The position numbers and the translations under genes are program-made. The notes beneath the pieces were generated by a model that saw only the letters and a list, made by a program, of their open reading frames with translations, was not told where the DNA came from and searched no databases. A stretch of 64,000 nucleotides of DNA from Arsenicibacter sp965247375 (GTDB lineage Bacteria; Bacteroidota; Bacteroidia; Cytophagales; Spirosomataceae). The DNA is taken from assembly GCA_965247375.1 (NCBI GenBank), contig CBDFHU010000161.1, forward strand, positions 124,001 to 188,000, read 5' to 3'. Numbering within the stretch: the stretch's first letter is position 1; the number at the start of each line of letters is the position of its first letter. Positions 52,226-61,767 of the stretch are shown here, piece by piece.

Positions 52226-54034
52226 TTAGTTAATTTTCGTAAGCCGCCCGTCTTCGAACTTGACAATAGGCACAATCTGATTTTCGTTTCCTTTCGCGTA
52301 ATCGAAGCCAGACAACAGGTAATCATCGGCCTGTGCCCCCGACGAGTTTTTGACCGGAAAACTATTACGGGCAATCTGACGCCCGAAGAACAGCAACATG
52401 TCATACCCCTGTGCGGCATACACCGACGGGATTATGTTCTGCATATTCAGGTATGCTTTTTCGAATTCATCGACCACCGGCCGGCCACGGTCCAGAAAAT
52501 CCGGATAGAGCAGGTACAGTTCCTTCTTGGTAAATGTCGAAACGGAATTCTGATAAAAATCAAACGCCGACGAGGTGGCAATTACCGGCGCCGCAACCCG
52601 TCGCTTGTTCAGGGCGTCGATGATGCGTGGTCCATCAGCTTCGTTGCTACTGGCCACAAACACGTGGCCGGGCATCTGCGACGAATTGGCCGAACCAATG
52701 GCCGGCTGGCCTACCGATGTGCTCACTCCGCCAATCTTCATGGATGCCGCAATAGCCTCTGCGTTTCCGGCCAGTTTTTTAAATTCCAGAATCTGGTAAC
52801 CGCGCCGCTTCAGTTCAGCCTGATACAGCGCGGCGAGGGTTGAATCCTTTTTTGATCCGCCATAATAGAGCGCTGCCCGGCGTGCCTGCCCCAGCGAATG
52901 CGCGAACGCCATTGCTTTTTCTGCCTGCTGATTCAGCGACGGCTGAGCCAGATAAGCCATCGGCTGGCCATCGACCAAGTCGCGGCTGGTTGCGATCGGG
53001 TTGATCAATGGTACTTCGCTCTGCATGGCATACGACGTCACCAGCCGGTTTGGCTCGGCGTACATAGGCCCGAAAATCATGTCAGCCGATTGCGCAAAGG
53101 ACGGATTATTGATCAGCTCCAGCGTTTTGTCGTCGTCATTGTCGAGATCGTAAGCAAACAGGTTTACGGTAATTCCTTCAGCCTGGAGCTTTGCTTTCGC
53201 CAGTTTCATGCCGCCATACAGGTCGTAGACAAACTGCGTGTTGCGGGCCGGCCGCTCGGTATCCGTTTCCGGTAACCGGAATGGAAATAAAACGGCGATA
53301 TTATAGTAGCCTTTCTGCCGGTTTACGGCCGGTTTACGCGGTGCTGCCGGCTGGGTCTGCACTACCGGAGGCGGTGTCGTTTGTTGTTGCGCAGGACGGG
53401 TGCCGCGCGGAGCGGTCTCAAAGGCCAGCTGTGACGGGTCGCCGTAGCGGTTCGTGAGCTGGTCAGACAGGACCAGATCCGCCTTATCCGTCGAGGATTG
53501 CTGAATGCCGTCAATCAGCGTCCAGGCCAGGTATTTATCTTCCGGATAATCACGCTGTAGTTTTTTCAGCAGCGCCAGATCCTTAATTTTCGGCAGAAAG
53601 GTCCGCTCCATTTTAACAGCTTCCCGCTTTAGGTCGGCATCTGTAATCCGTTGCAACGCCGCAATGCCTTCTTCCCACTGGCTGGTTTCGAGTGATGCGG
53701 CGGCATAGAGATAATGGGCATCATCCAGTTTTTTCCAGTCCGGAAAGCGTTCTGTGAGCTGGGTGAGCATGGCCCGTGCCTGGGCGTAGTTCCGTTGCCG
53801 GAACGACGCAATTGCATAGTAATAGTGTGCGTACGGTGCCAGCCCGTTTACGCGCTGCGTCATGGGCGACAGTTCGACTTTGGCGCGTTCATAATCACCC
53901 AGCTGTACCAGTTTAACGGCCGCTTTGTAACGACGTTCGGCCTCGGGTGAAATCTGACTCCAGCTTCGTAACGGGTTTCCTGTCAGTAATACGGTTATCA
54001 CCAGCAGGTAAAGCCGAAAGCATCTATGTTCCAT
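52226..54034 (-). CDS. TPR plus periplasmic-binding-like protein
   Basis: A 602-residue exported protein with a signal peptide (RSWSQ, about residue 27). Residues 30-160 hold TPR-like helices (RRYKAAVKLVQLGDYERAKV). A Pro/Gln-rich linker (about 210-245) is followed by a type 1 periplasmic-binding fold (INVLFPFRLP-like start, then PLINPIATSRDLVDG and the C-terminal lobe). The combination resembles LpoA-type regulators of penicillin-binding proteins or receptor-like ABC partners; no permease is adjacent, so envelope regulation is more likely than import. Unproven. Confidence 0.7.
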   Translation of the reverse strand: MEHRCFRLYLLVITVLLTGNPLRSWSQISPEAERRYKAAVKLVQLGDYERAKVELSPMTQRVNGLAPYAHYYYAIASFRQRNYAQARAMLTQLTERFPDWKKLDDAHYLYAAASLETSQWEEGIAALQRITDADLKREAVKMERTFLPKIKDLALLKKLQRDYPEDKYLAWTLIDGIQQSSTDKADLVLSDQLTNRYGDPSQLAFETAPRGTRPAQQQTTPPPVVQTQPAAPRKPAVNRQKGYYNIAVLFPFRLPETDTERPARNTQFVYDLYGGMKLAKAKLQAEGITVNLFAYDLDNDDDKTLELINNPSFAQSADMIFGPMYAEPNRLVTSYAMQSEVPLINPIATSRDLVDGQPMAYLAQPSLNQQAEKAMAFAHSLGQARRAALYYGGSKKDSTLAALYQAELKRRGYQILEFKKLAGNAEAIAASMKIGGVSTSVGQPAIGSANSSQMPGHVFVASSNEADGPRIIDALNKRRVAAPVIATSSAFDFYQNSVSTFTKKELYLLYPDFLDRGRPVVDEFEKAYLNMQNIIPSVYAAQGYDMLLFFGRQIARNSFPVKNSSGAQADDYLLSGFDYAKGNENQIVPIVKFEDGRLTKIN

Positions 54035-54156
54035 CGGATAAAGTAGTTAGCGCACTAAACAGACAAAAGCAACGCCCGAAAGCGTTGCTTTACATAACAA
54101 ATAAAAACGAATGACAGCTGATAATGTATGAGCATCATTAGCTTTTTATCCAGTGA

Positions 54157-56013
54157 CTATTTCTTCTTCGGACGTTGTTCGGCACGACGCTTGGCTTCTT
54201 CGGCATCTTTACGGGCATCTTCTGCCTGTTGCAGCGTGCGTTGCAGCATATCCTGGAATTTCGATTTCTTCGCCCCGCCTCCGGTAGCAAACTTCTTCCG
54301 GTTTTCGTCCAGCACCGCCTTGATTTTGTTTTCATCCACAAAACGGCGGATAACCTGCTGCTGAGTGATGGTAACCACGTTCGAGACAAAGTAGTACCAC
54401 GTCAGACCGGCCGGGAATGAGTTCAGTACGAACATAAACATTACCGGGAAAATATAGCTCATCGCCTTCATGTTAACCGGACCAGGCTGTGCCGGCGTGT
54501 TCTGGTTGTTATACCAGGCATAGACAATCGACGAAATGGTCATCATCACCGTAAACAGGCTCAGGTGGTCGCCCAGGAACGGAATAGTTACCGGAAACTT
54601 CAGAAACGCATCGTAGGTCGACAAATCGCTTGACCATAAGAACGACTTCTGGCGCAGTTCGATCAGGTTCGGAAACAGGAAGAACAACGACATCAGGATC
54701 GGCATCGTTGCCAGTACAGGCACACATCCGCTCAGCGGACTCACTCCCACCTGCTGATACAGTTTCATCTGCTCCGACTGCACTTTCGTCATATCATCGC
54801 CGACGCGCTCTTTAATTTCGTTGATTTCCGGCTGCAGCACCCGCATTTTCGCCATGCTGACATACGACTTATACGTCAGCGGCGTCAGCAGCAGTTTTAC
54901 GAATACCACCAGCGCGACGATCAGCAAGCCGTAGTTCGTAAATACTTTTTCGAACATGCTGAATACCGGCACAAAGAAGTATTTGTTCAGCGGCTTCAGA
55001 ACGGCATAGCCCAGATACACGTTGCGGTCAAATTCAGTAGCCACATCGCCCAGCAGCTGGTAGTCATTCGGACCATAGTAGAAGCGATAGTTACCTTTGC
55101 CGGTTTTGATGTCACCCATCGGCAGATTCACAATGGCCACGGCTGTTTTCACCACCGAGCTATCCGCAGGGTCAACCAGCGTCTTAAACGTTGCATTCTG
55201 CAACGGCGCATTTTTTGCGATGAAACCCGCCAGGAAATACTTGTGCTTGATCGAGAACCACTGTACCGGCTCTTCAACCGCTTTTTCGTGGCTATCCTGT
55301 CCTTCAGGCAGGCCTTCAAACGTTTCGTCCTGAAGCAGGTAGTTAATCACCGCTTTCTGCCGGTTCTCCTTCAGGTCGTTTTCGAACTGGGGCATACGAT
55401 CCTGCCAGAAGAACCGGACATTTTCGTTACCGACCAGATTATCCAGTCCGTTCATTTTCAGGTCATAATCAACCGTATAGCCTTCTGCCGGAATGGTGTA
55501 TGATTGCTCTACAGTTTCGCCCGGAGCCACCTCCAGCCGGAACGTAATCCGCTGTGGCTTTCCGCTCACGGTTGTGTTTTGGGCTGCGGTCTGGAAATAC
55601 AGGCTGTGTAAATCGACTTTCCCCTTTCTGGTCTGCACCTCCAGTAAGGTGTTGCTCGTTTTTTCGTCAATCAGGAAAAGCGGCTTTTTGGTGTAGGTCT
55701 CATAGTTCTTGAGCAGCACCTGCTTTACGCGGCCACCTTTTGTCGAAAAGGTAATTTTTACGTCCTTATTTTCAACCACGATGTCGCGTGCTTCGCCATT
55801 GGCAGCCACGGCAAAATCGCCGTAAAGCGAACGGGCTGCGGTAGAATCAAGCGTCTGCGTGGTGGTTTTCTGCGTGGTGGCAGCTTTTGAAGAGGCCTTG
55901 GCCTGTTGTGTTTGTGTTTGAGCTGGTTTCGGCTCCGGCTTAGGCATCAATACCTGATACCCGACGAGCAGCGCTAAAATCAGGGCAATTCCAACGAGTT
56001 GATTACGATCCAT
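54157..56013 (-). CDS. yidC: Membrane protein insertase YidC
   Basis: A 618-residue Bacteroidota-type YidC: N-terminal anchor (LVGIALILALLVGYQVLMP), a long beta-rich periplasmic domain (about 70-340), then five transmembrane helices of the insertase core with LKPLNKYFFVPVFSMFEK, LLTPLTYKSYVSMAKMRVLQ and SGCVPVLATMPILMSLFF. The C-terminal tail is a charged coiled coil (QRTLQQAEDARKDAEEAKRR). It inserts inner-membrane proteins. pyrG lies upstream on the same strand, with 233 bases between. Confidence 0.95.
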   Translation of the reverse strand: MDRNQLVGIALILALLVGYQVLMPKPEPKPAQTQTQQAKASSKAATTQKTTTQTLDSTAARSLYGDFAVAANGEARDIVVENKDVKITFSTKGGRVKQVLLKNYETYTKKPLFLIDEKTSNTLLEVQTRKGKVDLHSLYFQTAAQNTTVSGKPQRITFRLEVAPGETVEQSYTIPAEGYTVDYDLKMNGLDNLVGNENVRFFWQDRMPQFENDLKENRQKAVINYLLQDETFEGLPEGQDSHEKAVEEPVQWFSIKHKYFLAGFIAKNAPLQNATFKTLVDPADSSVVKTAVAIVNLPMGDIKTGKGNYRFYYGPNDYQLLGDVATEFDRNVYLGYAVLKPLNKYFFVPVFSMFEKVFTNYGLLIVALVVFVKLLLTPLTYKSYVSMAKMRVLQPEINEIKERVGDDMTKVQSEQMKLYQQVGVSPLSGCVPVLATMPILMSLFFLFPNLIELRQKSFLWSSDLSTYDAFLKFPVTIPFLGDHLSLFTVMMTISSIVYAWYNNQNTPAQPGPVNMKAMSYIFPVMFMFVLNSFPAGLTWYYFVSNVVTITQQQVIRRFVDENKIKAVLDENRKKFATGGGAKKSKFQDMLQRTLQQAEDARKDAEEAKRRAEQRPKKK

Positions 56014-56109
56014 TTGTAATTGATTTCAGTATACAGCACTCAGCTTATGGTTTTGTTGTCATTTAACTGTAACCGGTAACCTGAAAACTGAAAACTGCTT
56101 GAATAAGTG

Positions 56110-56140
56110 CAAAATTACGGGGAAATGCCGGGTTAACCAA
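56110..56140 (-). promoter_or_regulatory. Promoter of yidC
   Basis: On the minus strand TTG (56140-56138), 20 bases, TAATTTTG (56117-56110), about 96 bases before the yidC start. A typical Bacteroidota promoter. Confidence 0.5.
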
Positions 56141-56183
56141 CGGTGAAGTCATACCATTCATCCGGGTTTACTGCCGATAAGCA

Positions 56184-56224
56184 CACAGCCCACTCTGTCC
56201 GGAGCGAAACAGGAGTGGGCTGTG
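56184..56224 (-). terminator. Hairpin after pyrG
   Basis: CACAGCCCACTC (56184-56195) and GAGTGGGCTGTG (56213-56224) form a perfect 12-bp stem with a 17-base loop, 22 bases after the pyrG stop on the minus strand. Confidence 0.65.
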
Positions 56225-56246
56225 CAGTTAATCAGGGCCTTACACC

Positions 56247-57926
56247 TTATGATAATACGGCCGCATCTGCCGCTGGCTCAGGCTGATAATTCTGTTTTTT
56301 CTGGGAATATGCGAGGGCTGCTTTCACAAAGTGAACAAATAAAGGATGCGGTGCCATAACCGTACTTTTCAGCTCAGGATGGAACTGAACGCCCACAAAC
56401 CACGGGTGATTCGGTACTTCCACGATCTCAACCAGTCCGCTTTCCGGATTAATACCGGTAGCCTTCATCCCTGCCTTTTCCAGCTTGGTCAGGTATTCGT
56501 TATTGAACTCATACCGGTGGCGGTGGCGTTCGCTGATGGTTGTTTTACCATAAATCTTATGCGCCAGCGAATCCCGCTTGACCTTACACGGGTAAGCCCC
56601 CACCCGCATGGTACCACCTTTTGCGGTGACGTTTTTCTGATCTTCCATCAGACCGATCACCGCTACCTGCGTTTCCGGATTCATCTCGGTTGAGTGAGCC
56701 TCTTCCAGACCCAGTACATTCCGGGCATACTCAATCACGGCCATCTGCATCCCCAGACAAATACCCAGGAATGGAATCCCGTTTTCCCGTGCAAAACGTA
56801 CCGCGTTGATTTTGCCGTCGATTCCGCGCTCACCGAAGCCCGGTGCAACTAATACACCATCCAGTTCGCGCAGTACATCGGCACAATGATGCTCGTCAAC
56901 CAGCGTTTCCGACTGAATCCACTCCAGTTTCACCTTGCACTCGTTTTGGGCACCGGCATGAATAAACGATTCAGCAATGGATTTGTAGGCATCGTGCAGC
57001 TCCACATACTTACCAACCAGACCAATCCGGACGGTATCCGACGGATTCTTCAGCCGGCCCAGGAAATCTTTCCAGGCATCCAGATCGGCATCCTGATCGT
57101 TATACAGGTCGAGCATATACAGCGTACGCTGGTCCAGCTTTTCCTTTTTCATCAGGAGCGGTACATCGTAGATCGTCTCCGCGTCGATTGCCTCAATTAC
57201 AGAGTTGACCTGCACGTTACAGAAGAGCGCAATTTTACGGCGGATTTCCATCGGCAGCGGATGTTCGGTCCGGCACACGATAATGTCCGGCTGAACGCCG
57301 TTTTCGAGCAGCATGCGCACCGAGTGCTGGGTTGGCTTGGTCTTCAGCTCGCCGGCCGATTGCAGATACGGGATCAGGGTCAGGTGAATGACCAGGGTAT
57401 CTTTTTCGCCCAGTTCAAACTTCAGCTGCCGGACCGCTTCCACGAAAGGCAGGGACTCGATGTCACCTACGCAGCCGCCGATTTCGGTGATGATAATGTC
57501 ATATTCACCCGTATCGCCCAGCAACCGGATGTTACGCTTGATTTCGTCGGTAATATGCGGTACAACCTGTACAGTTTTCCCAAGGAAGTCCCCACGGCGT
57601 TCGCGGTTAATTACGTTGTAGTAAATCCGCCCCGTAGTAATGTTGTTGGCCTGCGACGTTGGCCGGTTAAGGAAACGTTCGTAGTGACCAAGGTCGAGGT
57701 CCGTTTCGGCCCCGTCATCGGTGACGTAGCACTCTCCATGTTCGTATGGATTCAGTGTGCCCGGATCAACGTTGATGTAGGGATCGAACTTCTGGATGGT
57801 TACCGATAAACCTCGTGATTGAAGTAATTTAGCAAGCGATGAAGCAATAATGCCCTTGCCAAGAGAAGATGTTACACCGCCTGTAACAAAGATGTATTTT
57901 GCGGATTTTGAGCCCGTAGACGCCAT
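56247..57926 (-). CDS. pyrG: CTP synthase
   Basis: A 559-residue enzyme. The N-terminal synthetase domain (GGVTSSLGKGIIASSLAKLL, DPYINVDPGTLNPYEHGECY) converts UTP to CTP with ATP; the C-terminal class I glutamine amidotransferase has GICLGMQ, with the nucleophile cysteine, and FVGVQFHPE. Both domains are complete. No strong promoter was found, only TAATTTTAC-like boxes near 57960. Confidence 0.96.
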   Translation of the reverse strand: MASTGSKSAKYIFVTGGVTSSLGKGIIASSLAKLLQSRGLSVTIQKFDPYINVDPGTLNPYEHGECYVTDDGAETDLDLGHYERFLNRPTSQANNITTGRIYYNVINRERRGDFLGKTVQVVPHITDEIKRNIRLLGDTGEYDIIITEIGGCVGDIESLPFVEAVRQLKFELGEKDTLVIHLTLIPYLQSAGELKTKPTQHSVRMLLENGVQPDIIVCRTEHPLPMEIRRKIALFCNVQVNSVIEAIDAETIYDVPLLMKKEKLDQRTLYMLDLYNDQDADLDAWKDFLGRLKNPSDTVRIGLVGKYVELHDAYKSIAESFIHAGAQNECKVKLEWIQSETLVDEHHCADVLRELDGVLVAPGFGERGIDGKINAVRFARENGIPFLGICLGMQMAVIEYARNVLGLEEAHSTEMNPETQVAVIGLMEDQKNVTAKGGTMRVGAYPCKVKRDSLAHKIYGKTTISERHRHRYEFNNEYLTKLEKAGMKATGINPESGLVEIVEVPNHPWFVGVQFHPELKSTVMAPHPLFVHFVKAALAYSQKKQNYQPEPAADAAVLS

Positions 57927-58108
57927 GTCTGAAAACCTGTTTTCGTCGTTACGGGATGTAAAATTACGAAAATTACCGGGATTCGGAAACGGAATTTAGG
58001 GTATATCCGGATAATTAACTGGCAATCAGCGGACCACTTCCTCAAAAAAAGTATTTTACCCGCCGGCCTTTGATTTATGAAAAAACGTCTATATAACGAC
58101 TTTTCAGT

Positions 58109-58152
58109 GGTGGCACGAGCGAAGGGCCGCTCCCTTAAGTCGTACCACCATT
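58109..58152. repeat. Imperfect hairpin before the serine hydrolase stop side
   Basis: TGGTGGCACGA (58109-58119) and TCGTACCACCA (58139-58149 region) pair except for one wobble, between the pyrG upstream region and the end of the serine hydrolase gene. Probably the terminator of the latter, or an interspersed repeat; the T tract is missing. Confidence 0.45.
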
Positions 58153-58165
58153 ATTATTGCTCAGC

Positions 58166-59740
58166 TCACTTCACCCGCTTCAGCTCCAGATCCTGAAAGT
58201 CGAAGCTGAAGTCAGTCAACGGCGAAATCGGTTTCATCGTAATCCGCGACGGTTTCATGTCCTCATCCACCTGAAACATGACATACGCGTCGGCATCGAG
58301 GCTCCGGTTATTCCATTTCACGATGAAGGTATTGTTTTTGTAGTAAAACAGCTCACCGGTCAGCTTCGGTGACCGCACCGAGGTAAACCAGTAGCGGTTA
58401 TCCTTCTGGCTGATCACAACATCGCCGAACCAGTTGTCGCGGTAGGTGCCCAGGTATGGTGCAATGGCGGGTTTTACCGTCATGCTCTGCTGTTCTTTTG
58501 CAATGGCTTCCCAAACCGATTTCGTGATCGCATCGGCTTCAGCCTGTCCTTTTTGAACCCGGTCACCGTAGATTTTCACCCAATCGGTCGGCGGAAGACC
58601 CAGATAACTATCTTTGATCGTGTTGGTTACGGCGCTGAACGCGGCTCCTACCTGCTGATTGGTAAACACAATGATACCCAGCTGTAATTCAGGAATGAGC
58701 GTTACCTGCGTTACCATGCCGGCGAGCCCGCCCGTATGGGTGATCTGTTTGTAGCCTTTCACGTCGGATAAGCCCCAGCCCAGGCCGTAGGCCGAAAAGT
58801 GGGTGTTGTAGGGCGGAACCGGTACAGGACTTACCGGCGTAATGGTCTGCGGTGCCCACATTTCGTTGTGCACCGACTCGCTGAACAGCCGCTTGCCGTC
58901 GCCGTATTTCCCGCGGTTCAGCTGCATGGTCACCCATTTCGCCATATCCGAAACGCTCGAATTGATGCCACCGGCCGAATGTCCGAACCGGAATTTGTCG
59001 CGGCTGATGACCTGTACGGTTCCGTTTACTGCGGCATGGGCATCAATCGCATTTACCTTATCCGGAAGCCGTTCGTAGGAACCGGCGCTGCCATTCATCT
59101 GCAAAGGCTTCATAATGCGCTCTTCGACAAAGGCTTCCCAGCTTTTTCCGCTGACCCGCTGAATGACCTCACCGGCAACCATGTAGAGCAGGTTATCATA
59201 ATCGTATTTAGTCCGGAAGCCCGATACCGGTTTCAAATACCGCAGGTTATGGATCACATCCTTCAGTGTGAAGTTGCTTGAATCAGGCCAGAACATCAGG
59301 TCGCCAGCACCAAGGCCGAGGCCGCTGCGGTGAGTCAGCAAATCGCGGATGGTGAATTCTTCGGTGACGTAGGCGTTGTACATCCGGAACTCAGGGATAA
59401 AGTCAATCACCTTCGAATCCCAGGTCAGCTTGCCTTCGTCCATCAGGATACCCAGCGCCGCCGCTGTAAACGCCTTGCTGTTGGACGCAATGCCGAACAT
59501 CGTGTTTTCGTCTACCTTTTCTTTGGTCCGCAGCGACCGGACACCGTAGCCTCTGGCATGCACTACTTTCCCGTCTTTTACGACAGCCACGGCGATGCCC
59601 GGTACCGAAAATGTGGTCAGTGTCCGTTCGACCAGCGCGTCAATCTGCGGCGCCGTAATAACCTGTGCCTGTACCGGTGCAACCAGGCAGAAAAGTAAAA
59701 GCGCCAGCAGCCCGCCGGTTGATGTCCAATAAGGTTTCAT
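58166..59740 (-). CDS. Serine hydrolase, beta-lactamase family, with C-terminal domain
   Basis: A 524-residue exported protein (signal peptide ending APVQAQ). The class C-like catalytic domain has S86-N-S-K89, Y-D-Y-D-N as the YxN motif and H-T-G-G as the third motif. After about residue 420 there is a beta-rich C-terminal extension (YLGTYRDNWFGDVVISQKDN), the DUF3471 type. It is likely a D-aminopeptidase or esterase of the cell surface rather than a resistance enzyme. Confidence 0.87.
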   Translation of the reverse strand: MKPYWTSTGGLLALLLFCLVAPVQAQVITAPQIDALVERTLTTFSVPGIAVAVVKDGKVVHARGYGVRSLRTKEKVDENTMFGIASNSKAFTAAALGILMDEGKLTWDSKVIDFIPEFRMYNAYVTEEFTIRDLLTHRSGLGLGAGDLMFWPDSSNFTLKDVIHNLRYLKPVSGFRTKYDYDNLLYMVAGEVIQRVSGKSWEAFVEERIMKPLQMNGSAGSYERLPDKVNAIDAHAAVNGTVQVISRDKFRFGHSAGGINSSVSDMAKWVTMQLNRGKYGDGKRLFSESVHNEMWAPQTITPVSPVPVPPYNTHFSAYGLGWGLSDVKGYKQITHTGGLAGMVTQVTLIPELQLGIIVFTNQQVGAAFSAVTNTIKDSYLGLPPTDWVKIYGDRVQKGQAEADAITKSVWEAIAKEQQSMTVKPAIAPYLGTYRDNWFGDVVISQKDNRYWFTSVRSPKLTGELFYYKNNTFIVKWNNRSLDADAYVMFQVDEDMKPSRITMKPISPLTDFSFDFQDLELKRVK

Positions 59741-59800
59741 GAGTCTCGTAGTGTTGGTTATATAACTGGCAATTAGCGCATTTCCCGGCGTGAAATCAAC

Positions 59801-61678
59801 TCACAGCTTCCCGGTATCAACTAATTGCGGCAGCCAGACCCGGAACCGCGACTGATCATTGTAGGTATTCCCCGCCGACGCCATGTCGCAGAGCATCAGC
59901 GTAACCGGCGGCACGCCCCGTTCGAGGTGTGATTCAAGGGCAAATTTTGCGGCATACTGTACCCAGACTGCCGGATTTTTGGGAACAACCGGCTCCAGTG
60001 TCAGAAAACCTTCCTTATCGGTGATCGGGTTCAGCGGCTCGTCAACGCTGATTTTATCCAGACGACTGTCGCGGGCCAGCACCAGCGGACCACGTAAAAC
60101 GGCAACGTGTTCGGCCAGATTACCCATGCGCACCAGCCGCCCCCGCATATCGAGGGTAAGCGTCACCTCATCGGTGGGCTGCCACATGCGCCGGATAGTC
60201 GCGTATTGTCCGTTTTTCACCCCATCGACCGGCTGACCGTTCACCAGCAAAGTAGTCTGTGTGCTCCAGACCGGTATGCGGATCTGCATGGTCAGTTCCT
60301 CGGCTTTCGGCAAGGCTAGTTTCAGGCTGACGGTTCCGGCATCGGGATAGGTCGTTTGCTGGATCAGCTGTGCCGTCTGCCCTTTGGGTGTCTGAAAAGT
60401 GTATTGCCCAGGCACAAAGAAATTCACGGAAACCCCGCCGGACTGACGCATCACAACCGTCGCCGGCAGTGTAAATAAGCCGCGCGGGCCGCTGGCAACG
60501 CAGCAGTTCAGATCCATACCGCACTGCCCCTCGCCCTCCAGCCGCTGCCCCGACAAGGGTGAATACTTGGCCCAGTCGGCCCCATCGGGCTGCATCGACG
60601 CCAGCAGGGCGTTGTAATAGCTTTGCTCAATCGCATCGGCGTACTTCGCGTCACCGGTCAGGCGGAACAGCTGCTGGCTGAGTTTAATCCACGTCACCGT
60701 TACACAGGTCTCCTGATAATGCCGCACGGGCAGGGTTTGCAGACTTTTACCGCCAAACCACATTTCCATGCTTGCGCCCGAACCGGCAATGTTGATTTCT
60801 GTGTCCCGGATGTTGGCCCATGTCTGCTCAACCGCCTCCTTATACGCCGGTTTGCCGGTCAGCCGGTAGAGTTCCAGCAGGCCTTCATAACACGACATCA
60901 TTTCGTAGGCTTTCTGACCCTGTTCGTAGCCATAATGCTGTTTGGGGCGCGGAAAACGCTTCGACACATCCTGCGAGGCTTTCGCCATCAGCTGGGGGCC
61001 GTCGGGGGTTTCCCATTCGCGGACAATTTCTTCGGCAAAACTGAGGTAGCGTTTATCATTGGTGCGGATATACAGCTGCGTTATCGGTTCGAGGACTGAG
61101 CTTGAGGCCATACCCCGGTAGTTTCCCGTTTTCACAATCAGGGTATTGCGGGTAGTCAGTTCATTGATGAGGTGATCGGCCAGGCGACGGGTGGCGTCGA
61201 GCACTTTTTTATCTCCGGTCAGGTCATACCAGGCAAGCAGACCCAGCATGCAGTATTTACGTCCCCAGACATCCCACTGCTGAAGGTGTTTATCTTCGGC
61301 ATAGTTGCCGATGTAGCCGTCCGGCGTCTGAGTAGCCAGCAAACCGGCCACGGCTTTGTCCAGTATTGCTTTCAGGCGTGGTTCGGGGCGGTACTTGTAG
61401 GCCTGAACGGCAGAGGTAAACCATTTCCCCCAGAATTCACTCTGCCAGCGGGTTGATTCGGTGCGGGTCCGGAAAGGGGCGACCAGATGCTCTACATCCT
61501 GAGCAATAATCCGGTGCTCATAGGCAGCGTCCAGGCGACCGCCCATATACCCGCCGGTCTTGACAGTTTCGAGGGGCTGCAACTGGTCATTTATGACCGG
61601 CTTAACCAGTTTCTGGCCAAAGGCCGGTAACATCAGAACGGCCAGCACAAACGTCCGGGCCCATGAAAAGCTAAGCAT
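59801..61678 (-). CDS. Glycoside hydrolase family 127-like protein (beta-L-arabinofuranosidase type)
   Basis: A 625-residue secreted protein with a signal peptide (LMLPAFGQ). The central (alpha/alpha)6 barrel carries SCYEGLLELYRLTGKPAY, Y-Q-E-T-C-V-T-V-T-W and C-G-M-D-L-N-C-C-V-A-S-G-P-R-G; the cysteines of this region bind zinc and one serves as nucleophile in GH127. A beta-sandwich ends the protein. It removes beta-L-arabinofuranosyl or related groups. 60 bases separate it from the serine hydrolase, so they may be one operon. Confidence 0.85.
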   Translation of the reverse strand: MLSFSWARTFVLAVLMLPAFGQKLVKPVINDQLQPLETVKTGGYMGGRLDAAYEHRIIAQDVEHLVAPFRTRTESTRWQSEFWGKWFTSAVQAYKYRPEPRLKAILDKAVAGLLATQTPDGYIGNYAEDKHLQQWDVWGRKYCMLGLLAWYDLTGDKKVLDATRRLADHLINELTTRNTLIVKTGNYRGMASSSVLEPITQLYIRTNDKRYLSFAEEIVREWETPDGPQLMAKASQDVSKRFPRPKQHYGYEQGQKAYEMMSCYEGLLELYRLTGKPAYKEAVEQTWANIRDTEINIAGSGASMEMWFGGKSLQTLPVRHYQETCVTVTWIKLSQQLFRLTGDAKYADAIEQSYYNALLASMQPDGADWAKYSPLSGQRLEGEGQCGMDLNCCVASGPRGLFTLPATVVMRQSGGVSVNFFVPGQYTFQTPKGQTAQLIQQTTYPDAGTVSLKLALPKAEELTMQIRIPVWSTQTTLLVNGQPVDGVKNGQYATIRRMWQPTDEVTLTLDMRGRLVRMGNLAEHVAVLRGPLVLARDSRLDKISVDEPLNPITDKEGFLTLEPVVPKNPAVWVQYAAKFALESHLERGVPPVTLMLCDMASAGNTYNDQSRFRVWLPQLVDTGKL

Positions 61679-61767
61679 GATGGATGATTAAGGAGTGTAT
61701 AACGCTAAGCGCACGAAACACCCTTCCAACGGCAGCGCACATCACGGGCCCGGAACTCCGGTACGGC

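Noticed and set aside
56886..57809. Open frame opposite pyrG
   Set aside because: Shadow of a conserved gene.
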